Positions 1 to 12,000 of a stretch of DNA of 18,702 nucleotides are shown here, in pieces. Position 1 is the first letter of the stretch. Every line of letters begins with the position of its first letter. The notes beneath the pieces were generated by a model. It ran no database searches and had not been told where the DNA came from. It was given only the letters and a program-made list of their open reading frames with translations. Source of the DNA: Burkholderiales bacterium (lineage in GTDB: Bacteria > Pseudomonadota > Gammaproteobacteria > Burkholderiales > Burkholderiaceae_C); contig CANBSV010000054.1 in NCBI GenBank assembly GCA_947372225.1, forward strand, positions 1 through 18,702. Direction: 5' to 3'. A program made the position numbers and the translations under genes.

Positions 1-3000
1 ACGCGCGGCACCGGTGGTGGGGGCGGTGGCGGTGGCGGAGGAGGCGGTGGTGGCGGAGGAGGTGGCACCACCGCAGCGAGCACATCACGGGTGAGCACCG
101 GTGCGCTCCAGGTGCCGTCCTTGTCGATGGCCTGCACGGTGATGCCGGCATTGCTCAGCGCGGCAGCGTAGGTGTGGCTGGCGCTGCTGGCCGATCCGGC
201 CAGCGTCGATTGCGTGCCGTCACCCCAGTCGATGACCCACTGGGTGACGGTGTCGGCACCGGGGTCGGTGGCCCCCAGGGTGATGACAAACGGCGTGCCG
301 GCACGCACGGTGGCGGGTGCACCCACGGTGATGACCGGTGCGACGTTGGTGACGTTGACCACGAAGTCGACGGTGGCTGAGGACGCGCCGTTCGAATCGA
401 CCGCATGGGCGGTGAAGTTCGCCGTGGCCGGGCCGTCGGCCGCGAGCCAGCGCACCACACCGGCGGCATCGACCGTGGCGCCAGACGGGGCGCTGTCGAG
501 CACGTAGGTGAGGGCGTCACCGTCGGGATCGCTGCCGGACAGAGTGACAGTGAAGGCGCTGCCTTCAGACACACTCGCATCCGATACCGCTGACAGCAGC
601 GGTGGGTGGTTGACCGGGGTCACCGTGAGGGTCACGTCGACGATGAGGCTTTGCGCCTGTCCGTTGGTGACGCTGTAGCTGAAGCTGTCGGGGCCGGCGT
701 AATCGGCTGCAGGCGTGTAGGTGAACGTGCCATCGGCGTTGAGCACCAGGCCGCCGTGCAGCGGGTTGCTGTTGAGCAGCACCGTGAGCGCCGCACCGTT
801 GGGGTCGCTGTCGTTGGACAGCACATCGAGCAGCTTGGCGGTGTCGCGTGGCGTCGAATACGAGTCGGCGGTGGCGATCGGCGGCGCGGGCGGGGGAGGA
901 GGGGGCGGCGGGGGCGGCGGAGGAGGAGGTGGTGCTGCAACCAAAAAGGCCGTGAATGCCCGCGCTGCCGAAGCACCCTGCAGATCGATCACGCGCACGA
1001 CGAAGTTGCCCTGACTTCCCGCGGCGGGAGCCACCCACTGAATGCGCCCTGTGGCATCAATGGATGCGCCACCCGGTGCTTCGTCCAGCGAATAACTCAA
1101 CACGTCGTCTGCATCCGCATCGCTGGCTTGCACCTGCACCGTCATGGTCTGTCCCGGTGCGAGCTGGATGTCCGCGATCGGCTCCAGTCGCGGCGCATCG
1201 TTGAGCGCGGTCACTTCGATGTTGACGTGCGCCTCGGCGCTGGCGCCTGCAGCATCGAGCACCCGGTAGGTGAAGCTGTCGTTGCGGTCCTGATTGGGCG
1301 CAGGCCGATAAATGAAACTGCCGTCGGCGAGTTGCTCGAGGATCCCCAAGCTTGGACCCTGCACCACCTCGACCTGCAAGGGTTCGAGATCGGCGTCGCT
1401 GTCGTTGCGGCGCACATCGAAGGCGACCGGGTGGTCTTCCAGCGTGGCAATCTGATCGTCCAATGCCACAGGCACGTGGTTGGCGGGACCGCTGACGCTG
1501 GCGGGTGACTGGGGCGAGGCGCTGCTGCGGCCCAGGTCGATCACCTGCACCGAGATCACGAAGTCACCGGCCTCGTCATAGGCATGGCGACCCCGCACTT
1601 CGAACGCTCCGCCCGCCAGCGCCAGCACCCGGCCGGCAGACTCGCTGCCATCACCCCACACGATGAAAGCGCGGAAGTCGGTCGCGGACGACGCGGCGAT
1701 GCTGCTCGTGAAGGTGGCGACCCGCACGTCGGTACTGACGCCTGCGACTGCCGACACCTCGCTGCCCTGAGCGTCCAGCGTTGCCGCCTGGCCCTGGACC
1801 ACGGCGCTGCCCTGTCCACTGGCAGTGGCCCCTTCGCCGTCGGAAGCGGTGGTGACGATGGTGCGTGTGCCACTGCTCGTGTAGGTGTGGGTGCCGATCA
1901 GGTCGAAGCCACCAGCCCCATCAGACACCACGGTGGCGGCCGATGTCGTCCCGTCCCCCCAGTCGATGCTCACGGCTTCGTTGCCCGCGGTGGCCAGTGG
2001 GTTGCCGTCGGTCAGGTGGCCGACCACCGCAGTGAAGGCGACGTTTAGCACCGGATGGATCGTCGTGCCTGTGAGCGTCAGCGGCGGGTTGCCGACCGTC
2101 ACGCCAGCTTGCGCTGCACGGTTGCGGATGATGCGCAGCAAGCCATCCCCATTGCCCCGGGACAGGATGATCTCGGGCGCGCCGTCGCTGGACAGATCAG
2201 CGGACGTGATGACCAGGGTGTCGAAGCCCGGCCCGATGCCAGAGTCGAGGTAGGCGGGTGCTGCGAAGCTGCCATCCTGGCGATTGAGCAGCACCGCGAA
2301 CCCGCGATCGGAGCCGAAATCCGCAGTGCGCACGGCTGCGATGTCGGCAAAACCATCGCTGTTGATGTCGGCCAGCGTCATCGCGCCGAACGGCATGTTG
2401 GGTGCGTAGAAGACCGGCGCCTCGAAGCTGCCGTCACCGCGGCCGAGCAACACCGAGAGGCTGCCGTTGTAGACAAAGTTCGCGTTGGCCCGGCCCTTAC
2501 TGGACACGACCAGATCGAGGTGCCCGTCGTGGTTCAAGTCGGCGGTCGCGATGGCCGACACGTCGCCGCCCACCACCACCTCGGGCGAAGCCACGAAGTT
2601 GCCGTTGCTCTGGCCGCGCAGCAGTGTCACGCGACCGGTGTTGTCGCCGAAGAGGCTGTGCACATTGGCCACATCGAGCCTGCCGTCCTCGTTGAAGTCG
2701 CCGAAAGCCGCAGACGACAGAAAGCCGATACCGCTGGTGCGGTACACCGGCGTGCCCGCCTGACCGTTGGCATCCAGCGGCACGCTGACGATCGCGCCGC
2801 TGGTGGACAGCGAGACCACGATCTCCTTTTGACCGTTGCCGTCTAGGTCGGCCAGAGTCAGCTCGCGCGGGCTTGAATTGCCGCCGGCGAAGCCACCTTG
2901 ATCGGGGATGACGGCCGAACCCGCCACTTTGAACCCACCGTTGCCCAACCCGAGCAGCAGACCGACGTTGCGCAGGCTGTCGGAATACAGCAGGTCCATC

Positions 3001-6000
3001 ACGCCATCGCCGTTGAAGTCGACCGGCGTCAACGCACTCGGCGTGAAGCCGATGTCGCTGAACACCGGTGCGTGAAATCCGCCGTCGCCCCTACCGCGAA
3101 GAAGATGCAAGTCGAGCGTCGCGGGATTGGCGACCAGCACGTCCAGCTTGCCGTCGCCGTCCACATCGCCGATCCCGAAGCCCTGCGCGTTGCCCGCGAA
3201 ATAGGCCGTGCGCGGACCGAAGTTGCCGTCCCCAACACCGAGCAGAACGTTCACCGCGCCGTCGTTGACCCCCGCCCCGGAACCGAACGGCGTTTCTCTG
3301 ACCAACAGATCGACCCGCCCGTCACCGTTGACATCGGCGACCTGAAGCTGCGAGGCATCGGTCGCGGCGTCGATCGCGGGCAGCACGCTGAAGGTGCCGT
3401 CGCCCTGGCCCAGCAGCACCGAGGTCTCGTTGACCAGCCCCGCGTAGACGCTGGAGATGCCCTGGGCGCGGCTGACGACCAGGTCGAGGCGCCCGTCACC
3501 ATTGACGTCGGCCATGGCCAGCGAGCGCGGTGACGCGAAGGTCGCACCGTCGGTCAGCAGCACCTGGCCGCTGTGGTAGGTCCCGTCGCCATTGCCCAGC
3601 AGCACGAACAATCCACGGTCGGTTCTGGCGGTGAAGGTCGCGTTGAGTTGGCCCCCGGCGACGGTGGCCAGGTCGAGCACGCCATCGCCGTTGAAGTCGC
3701 CAGCCACCAGGGCGTTGCGCTCGTTGAAGTCGATGGCTCCGGCCGCGGTGAAGGCCGCAGAGCCGAAGGTGCCATCGCCGACGCCGAGCGCCACGCCGAT
3801 GCCTGTTTCGGTGAAGGCGCCCGCGACGAACGCGCCGACATGCCGGAACGCGAGGTCCAGCTTGCCGTCCTTGTTCAGGTCGCGCAATACCAGCGACGAC
3901 GGGCCGGAACCGCCGAACAGACCGGTGCGGCGCGCGGCGAAACCGCTGAGGCTGAAGATTCCGGTACCGTCATTGAGCAGGATCGCCACCCCGCTGTTGC
4001 TGCCCACGAAGTTGGCGGCCGGCACGCTGACGGCAATGTCGATCGAGCCGTTGCCATCGATGTCGCCGAGGGCGAATTCCGTGATGTTGCTGCCTACCCC
4101 GTAGCTGGTGGCGGCTGCATACCCGCCGCTGGCGTCGGCCAGTCGCACCGCCATGCCCGACGCGGTGCCGACGATCAGGTCGTTGCGGCCATCGCCGTTG
4201 ACGTCGGCGATCTGCACCGCATTCGGCGCGATGCCATTCACAGCAATCGACGGCGCCGAGTCGAACGTGCCACCGCCCTCATTCAGAGACACCGTGACCC
4301 CACGGGTGCCGCCTGTCACCAGATCGATGCGGCCGTCCTGGTTGGCGTCGAAGGACACCACCGCCCGCGCCAGGCTCGGCGCATACATGGTGTCGGGTGC
4401 GATCAACGTGCCGTCGCCGCGGCCAAGGTACAGATGCGCACCGTTGCTGCCTATGGCTAGGTCGAGGCGACCGTCACCGTTCCAGTCGGCGAGGTTGAAG
4501 AAGCTCCCCGGCGGCAGCGCCGCCACCGTGCCGGCCACCTGGAAGTTGCCGTCGCCCAGCCCAACCCAGGTGCGCAACCGACCGTCTGCCTGGGTACTGT
4601 TCGCCAGCGACGTGACTAGGTCTGCCCGCCCGTCACCGTTCAGATCTCCCGCAGCGAGGTACGCGCCGGTGGCGGTATCGCTGGTCTGACGCAGGGCGGT
4701 GTGGCTGCCATCGGCTTCGGCACGGAAGATGATCAATCCACCGTCGAGCGCAGCGATGTCCAGCCGCCCGTCGCCGTTGACATCGGCCACGGTGAAGTTG
4801 GACAGATTGCCCACCGGCAGTGCGGTCGACTCGACCAGCCCGCCGGCGCCGTCATTGAGCAGCACCTTGAGCGCGGGGGTGCCAAAGCTGATGCCAACCA
4901 CCACGTCGAGCCGGCCGTCGCCGTTCATGTCGGCGAGCACCGGCCGCACGTTGCCGAAGCCCACGGACTGATTCACCGGCGTGTCGAATGTGCCGTCGCC
5001 GCGACCGTGCAGCACCATCAACCGGCCGGGAGAATTGAATGCGAAGCCGAACCCGCCGCCGATGACGACGTCGAGTCGGCCATCGCCATCGATGTCACCG
5101 GTGGTGATGTTGGCGGGTGTCCCGGGCACAAGGGTCACCGAGGGCGCTGCAACGAAGCCGCCCTGGCCGTTGCCGAGCAGCAGGTGCAACTCGGGCTGGG
5201 CATTGCTGCTGGTCGCACCGACGGCGACCAGATCGACAAAGCCGTCGCCGTTGAAATCGCCGGCCGCCCGCGGCCAGAAATCTCGGGTGGTCGGCAGGGT
5301 AATTTCCGGGCCGAAGCTGAAATTGCCGGTGTTCAGCCGCAGCACGGCCTGGTTGCTGTTGCTGCCGCCGACCAAGGACAGGGCGATCAGGTCGAGCAGG
5401 CCGTCGCCATTGACATCGGCCACCACCGTGTCGGTCGGCTGGAGGTTTGTCGGCCCCGCCGGTGACGCTTCGAGTTCGCCCTGGCCACCGAGCGGCGAGC
5501 GCGCGACGACCGCACTGCCGGCGCCGTCGCTCAGGGTGATCGACATCAGGTAGTTGCCGGGCGTGGCGTACACATGCGTGCCGGCGATCGAGAAATGCCC
5601 GCTCGAGCCGGTCACCGTCCCGGCACTGGCCGCGCTGCCATCACCCCAATCGATTTGCGCGCTGAAGACCGTGGCGAGTTGATTGGCGTCCGAACTGGTG
5701 AAGCTGGCCACCGGTCCGGCAAACGATTGGCCCTGCTGGGTGTTGAACGGCAGCACGGTCAGCGTGAGCTGCGTGGCGGGCCGATTGACGGTGATCTGCC
5801 CCAGCGCGCCAGCCGAAACGGCCGGGTCGGTGGTGTGGGCTCGTGTGCTGCCATCGGGGAGCACATCGATGCGCAGCAGCGAGCTGCCAACACCGCCGGC
5901 GATCAACGGCGTCTTGCCGTCGGGTGCCAGCAACTGCACTGCCAGCACTTCGGCGACGCCGCCATTCGATGGCTGAGACAGTGCCCGCCCGACGATCTCG

Positions 6001-9000
6001 ACATCGAAGCTCAAGCCCGTCCCGAGCGTCAGGGATGCCAGCAACTGATTCAGTGCGGCTGTGGGGCTGAGCAGCGCATCGGTGGCGGGATCGCCGCTCG
6101 CGCCACCGACATGGCTCACCGCGCCGCGGCTGCCGCCCTCGACCCGCAGGTTGCGGATGTGCACCTGCGCTTCGGGCGCACCGGCCAGGCCGCCGGCATT
6201 GAATTGCAGGGCCAGTGCCGCCGCGCTGCCTGCCAGGGTGTGCGTGTCGAGAGACACGCGGTAGCGCTCGACGCCATCCGCCGCGCTCGGTCCGGGCTGC
6301 GTGGCGATGCTCTGCACTGTGCGGCCCTTCGAGTCCACCAGCGTGACGGCGATGTCGCGCACACCGGCGTCCGCATACAGGTGGTTGCCGCGCACGCGGA
6401 AGCCGTCGTGGAAGTTGCCGCTGATCACGCCCGCGCTGGTGGTGCCATCGCCCCAGTCGATGCTGGCGCTGAACTGGTCTGCGGATTCGGAGCCAGTGGT
6501 GGTGAATGTGGCCACGAGTCCGTTGAATTCGGTCCCGGCCAAGGCCACCGCTGCGGCGTTGCGCAGGGTGATCGTGCCGTCGGCTTGAGCAAGCACCCGC
6601 ATGACGAAGGTCTCTGCACCGAAGCCGGTGGGCGACAGCCCGAGCGGGCCGCGGGTCAACAAGTTGGTGGAGTTGCTGCGGCCGGCCAGGCTGATGTTGC
6701 CCGCGGCGTCTCCCGCCAACGCTTCAACACTGTCGTAGCCGTTGCCGCCGAGGTAGCTGAGCGATTCGAAGGCCGTGCCATCGGCGCGCAGGGTGCCGTA
6801 AAAGCCTTCTCGGTTGTCGTACAAGACTTGCGGCCCGCCAGTCCACGTCGGCTGGAAGGCATCGGACGTCGTTTGCAGGAAGTCGGTCGATTCCGTGGCC
6901 CCGGCCAGGTGGATGCGGCCCTGCGCATCGACGGCGACGCCGTTGATTTCATCGAAGCCACTGCCGCCGACGAAGCTGCCATAGCGCAGCGCCGAGCCAT
7001 CGTTGGCAAGACGAACGACGAAGCCGTCGCGGCTGCCGGCCTGCGAGCCTTGCAGCGCGTTGGCGAGCGGGAAGTCGGGCGAGTCGGTGGCGCCCACCAC
7101 CACCACGCTGCCGTCGGGTGCCAGGGCAATGTCCGTGGCAGCGTCGATGCCACCGCCACCCAGGTAGGTGGCGAAGTCCACTGCGCCGTCGCCTGCGAGT
7201 TTGGCCACGAAGGCGTCGGTGTCGTCACCGCCGCCAAAGACCACCTTCAGGTCGGGGAACAGCGCATTGCGCACCGGCAGCGCGCCGCTGGTGAAGCCGG
7301 CGACGTATGCCTGTCCGCTGCCGTCGATCGTGATGCCGCTGCCCACACCCGACCCGAGCGAGGTGTCGTACACGAGCCGGTTGAGCGTCGGGTCCAGCTT
7401 GAACGCGTAAGCGCCGACGCCGGTGGCGTAGATCGCCCCCTGTGCGTCCACCGCCAGATCGGTGACCCCGCCGCGGCCTGCGAGCACGGTGGAGTAGAGC
7501 AACGACTGCCCGTCCGCGGAAAACTCGGCGATGAAGGCACCCGGATTCGTCGAAGCGGCCGCGCCGGGTGTCGGGTCCGCGGCGGTCTTTGGAAACAGCG
7601 GCGACGCGGTGCCACCGCCCACCCAGATGTGACCCGCCGCATCGACCGTGATCGCGTCCCCGACCGTTCTCCCGCCTCCCAGTGTGGCGCCCCCGCCGAG
7701 GTAGGTGGAGAAGACCAGAGCGCCGTTGCGATCGAACTTGGCGACAAAGGCGTCGTCGGACAGGTTGTAGGCCGCTGTGTCCGGTTGGTTCAGTTCGGGA
7801 TCGATCGCATTGCGGGTGAACAGTCGCGGCGACCGCGTCGTGCCCACGACATAGGTGTTGCCGTCGGCATCGGTGGCCACGCCCCCGGTCTGGTAGGTGC
7901 CACCGGTCAGAGCGCTGGCGTACGACAGCACCGGGTCGATGGTCAGCACCACCGACGGGTCGTAGCTGCCGACCTTCAGCCCGACCACGCCATTGGCGCG
8001 CAATTCGAACGTCGCCTGCACGTCGGTGCGTACGCCGCCGATCATCTGCCACGCCACCGGTGCGCGCTGCACCAGCACCCCGCTGGGGGAGTTGATCAGC
8101 AGGTTGCCGTTCGCATCGAGCCGGAAGCTGCCCAGACCCTGGAAGCTGACGCCGATGGCGCTGACATCGGCGCCGGGATGCACCACCCAGTCGTACTCGA
8201 GCAGGCCCTCGCGGCCGTAGTACTCGAGGTCGATGCCCGAGTAGACGGAGGCATAACGCACCCGCCCGAAGTGCGGCACGCCGGTGATCGGGGTGGCGCC
8301 CGTCAGGTAGTTGCTGGAGCCGCCTTGCGGGTCGAGCGCCGAGCCCTTGGCCAGGGGATCGGCACCGACGAGCCGCATCGTCGCCACCGTGCCCACGGTT
8401 CCGGGCGTTCCGTCGAGCAGCAGCGTGGCCTGACCACCCGTCAGGCCGATCGAATAGCCGCGACCGTTGGCCACGAAGCTGGCGGCGGGGTCCGCCTGGC
8501 CACGGTTGGGCTCGAACACCAGCGCGGCAGCACTGAAGTCGTAGTGCGGCTCGGTGCCGTACACGCGCGCGGTGTAGTCGGGCGCCAGGCCGCTCGGGTT
8601 GGTGAAGGCCAGTTCGATCGGATCGGTGCTGTCGCCCGGGGCCAGCAGCGACACATCGATCTTGAACATCGGGTTGCCCGCGCCATCCTGCAGCGTGGCG
8701 GAGTCGAGCTTCACACCATCGGCCAGGCCCTCGATCACCACAAAGATTGGCCCGGTGATGTCGGTGGTGCCTAGGTTGGTCAACACCAGATCGCCAATAA
8801 ACCGGCCCTGCGTCGGGTCGAACTGCAGTCCGGACTTGTCGACCCGCACCTGTGAGGTCACCTCGGGCTCGACCGTGACCACGATCGGTGCGGTGGCGGT
8901 GTTGCCGCTGTCGTCGCGGATGTTGACCGTGGCGTAGTAGACGCCCGCATCCGCGTACGTGTGCCGGCCCACAACAGTGACGCCATCGTTGTTGACGAAC

Positions 9001-12000
9001 GGCACCACGTTGGCGTCGCTCGATCCGTCGCCCCAGTTGATCGTGGCGATGTACTCGCCGACATTCGACTGCACGTCGCCGTCAACACTGAACACCGCCA
9101 GTTGTCGGTCGCCAATGGTCTGGCCTGCAAAGACGTGCTCGACATCGAGCGCTGTTTCGAGTGTGATCTCCGGATCGGCGCTCACCACCGTGCCCGATGC
9201 CGTGATCGGCTGCCCCTCGTTCGCCTTCACACGCACCGAGACCTTCACCGCGAAGGTCTGCTCCGACAGGTAGGTGTGCGTGCCGCTGACCGAGAACGTG
9301 TTCGGGCTGCCGGCGGAGACATCGCCGTCCAGACTGAGCACGATGTCACCGTCGGAGAAACTGCCGTCGCCCCAGTCGATGGTGGCGTCGAAGTCGTCGG
9401 CCACGCTGTTGTGGTTTTCGTCGGTGAGCAGCGCCAGGATCTCGGTGAACTCGGCCTCGCGTGTCGTGCGAACGGAACCCTCGTTGGCAAACGTGAGTTC
9501 GCGTGGTGCGTCCTCGATGGCTGCTGTGACCGTGGTTTCGCCCTTGACGCGCGGGCCGGTGATGGTGACGGTCACCGTGTAGTCGCCCGAGGTCGCGTAG
9601 TCGTGGCCGCCCGACACTGTGAAGCTGCCGTCGGCGTTTTTGGTGACGGTGCCGTCTGCCGCATCGCTGGCATCGCCCCAGTCGATGCTGGCCTTGTAGC
9701 TGGTGGCGGGCAGGGTGGCGTCGCTGTCGATGAACGTCGCAACAGTCACCTCTTTGTCGCTTCCGGTCACGCCCTTGATCGGCACACCGGTCACCACCAA
9801 TGGCTGGCGGGAGACTTCGGCAATGGCGATGCGGGCATTGGCGGCGTCGAAGCGTTGGGGGTCGGGGTTGCCGGCCAGCGTGGTGCTGTTGTCGAGCCAG
9901 ATCGGCTGCAACACGCCGTCGACAAAGGCCAGCCCCAGCGTGGTACCGAACGGGCTTTGGTTGCTGCCGAGACCGGCCGTGGGCGCGGTGGGATCCACAT
10001 TGGCGGCGCCGGGCACGTAGTCGGTCTGATTCCACGTCAAGCCACCGTCGCTGCTCACGGCAAACACGGGCGCGGTCACGGCCGCTACGCCTTCTGCCGA
10101 TCGGTACCAGCCTATCGCAACATTGCCGCTGGACGGGTCGACCGCGATCGACGGCAGGAATTCAGCGCTGGTCTGATTGAAGTCGTCATGGACTGCGACC
10201 GTGACGTCGTCGGACCAACTGTCTCCGTTGTTGTCCGAAAAAAACACGTTGATGTCGGTGTCGTTGAGCACCGCGCCCGGCAGGTTTCCTGTGGGCGCCG
10301 CCATGTAAACCATGTAGACGCGGCCGGCGTGCGGCCCGCTGCTGAGATCCCAGGCGATGCGCGTCCCGACCTGAATCGGCAAGCCTGGCTGCGCCGCCAG
10401 TTGCATGCTGGAATCGATGAGGGAATCGCCCACCCGGGTTGCCGCACTGAACGGCGCCAGGCCGAGACCATCGGGGTCGGAATGGATGAATATCGTCGAC
10501 CGGCCGGCGTCAGCAGACAACCCCTGGGCATATGTCAGCATCACCTGGCCTTGGGGACCGATGGCGATGTCGCTGACGTCACGGAAAGTGCCGTCCGGCA
10601 GGGCCGTCGCCACGTCGTGGACTTGAAAGCCGCTGATGCCGCCGAGCGCAGTGACATCGGCGCCCGCCGCCATCACGGTCTGGAACGGCAGCCTGCCACG
10701 CTGCCAGCCCAGCCAGATGCTGCCGTTGTCGCCATCGCGCCCCGGTCCGACGGCCATCACCAGGTGTGACGCGGCGTCCGAGTCTGCAAACGTGCGGACC
10801 AGCGTGAAGTTGTCGCCGCCGTCCCGGCTGGTCAGCAGCACCACCGCGTTGGGCTCGGTGGTGCTGAGGTAGGCGATGAAGATGTTGCCGTAGGTATCGA
10901 CCGCTACGCGAGCATTGCCCACGGCTGCGGGGAATCCATCGGTGCCGTCGCAGGCGAGCAGCGACGTCCAGGTGACACCGCCGTCCTGGCTGCGCGAGAA
11001 GATCAGACCCGCGCCGGCCCGGCCACTGTCGTCGGTGGCGACGGCGTAAACATGATCCGCATCGGTCGGGTCGATGGCGATCGACGGATCGATCTGCGAG
11101 CCCTGGCGCGCCGTGACATCGCTGATCGCGTCGCTGGATGCCTGGTTCACCTTGTCCAAGATCCGAACGCTGACCGGGTAGGCGCCGGCCTCGGCGTAGG
11201 TGTGGCTGCCATTGACCACGAACTCCGAGCCTGCGGCGCCAGCTTGCTGAGTGATGGTGCCCTCTGTGGTGCTGCCGTCACCCCAGTTGATCCGGGCGGT
11301 GAACTGCTCGGCGAAGCGCGAGGTGTTGCCGATGGTGAAGGTGGCGACCGTGCCGCTGAAAGCCTGGCCCATGACGGCGCTGATTGGCTTCGGGCGGATC
11401 AGCGGGCGGGCAGGGGCCACATCGATGACCCCGAGCGTGACCGCGGCGATCTCGTAGTCGGGCGCAGTGACGTTCTCGTCGCTCAAGCTGCTGTTGTCGG
11501 CCCACACGGCGTGCAGCGTGCGGTTGAGAAACACCAGCCGCGGCGCATGGCCCGGGCCTTCGGCCTTGCCGAGCGCCGAGATTTCACTGGACGACGGCAG
11601 CGACACCTGGGAGGCGAGTTCCACCGGTGTGCTGAACGTGACGCCGCCGTCTGCGCTGACCGCCGCGGTGAACGACACCTCCAGGCCGTTGCTTGCCGTG
11701 TCGGCGTCGTACCAACCGACGGCGAGCACGCCGGTGGCAGGGTCTACCGCGAGGGTGGGCAACGCCTGTTGTCCGTTGTTGTCGCCCGCGACCTCCACCG
11801 GTTCAGACCAGTTGACGCCGCCATCGTCCGTCCACGTCAGGTAGGCGTCCAGGTCGGATCCGATACCGTCGGTGGCGCTCAATGACAGGTCCTGATATGC
11901 CAGGTACAGCCGCCCGCGGTGAGGTCCAGGGGATGTGTCCCAGGCCAGCACCGGCGACAGCCCCAAAGGCAGATCGCCAAACGTCGGGATCGTGACCGGC

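Noticed and set aside
606..4460. Plus-strand open frames at 606-1508, 2055-2846, 2898-3533 and 3573-4460
   Set aside because: All read the complement of FG-GAP and cadherin-like repeats. Their periodic VAVDIG-type phrases are the mirror of the repeat motif, not a real repeat protein.
1..5450. Regular repeats as a possible CRISPR array or DNA-level satellite
   Set aside because: The periodicity is protein-level (FG-GAP blades and PKD modules). Unit DNA sequences are diverged and the spacing is too long and variable for CRISPR.
5574..8774. Plus-strand open frame of 1,066 codons
   Set aside because: It lies exactly opposite the DUF7948/SBBP and PKD region of the giant gene. Its translation is rich in Arg, Ala, Gly and His with no recognisable domain, as expected from antisense reading of G+C-rich codons.
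8961..10769. Plus-strand open frame of 602 codons
   Set aside because: Antisense to PKD and BNR modules that are clearly conserved on the minus strand. No domain, signal or plausible start context.
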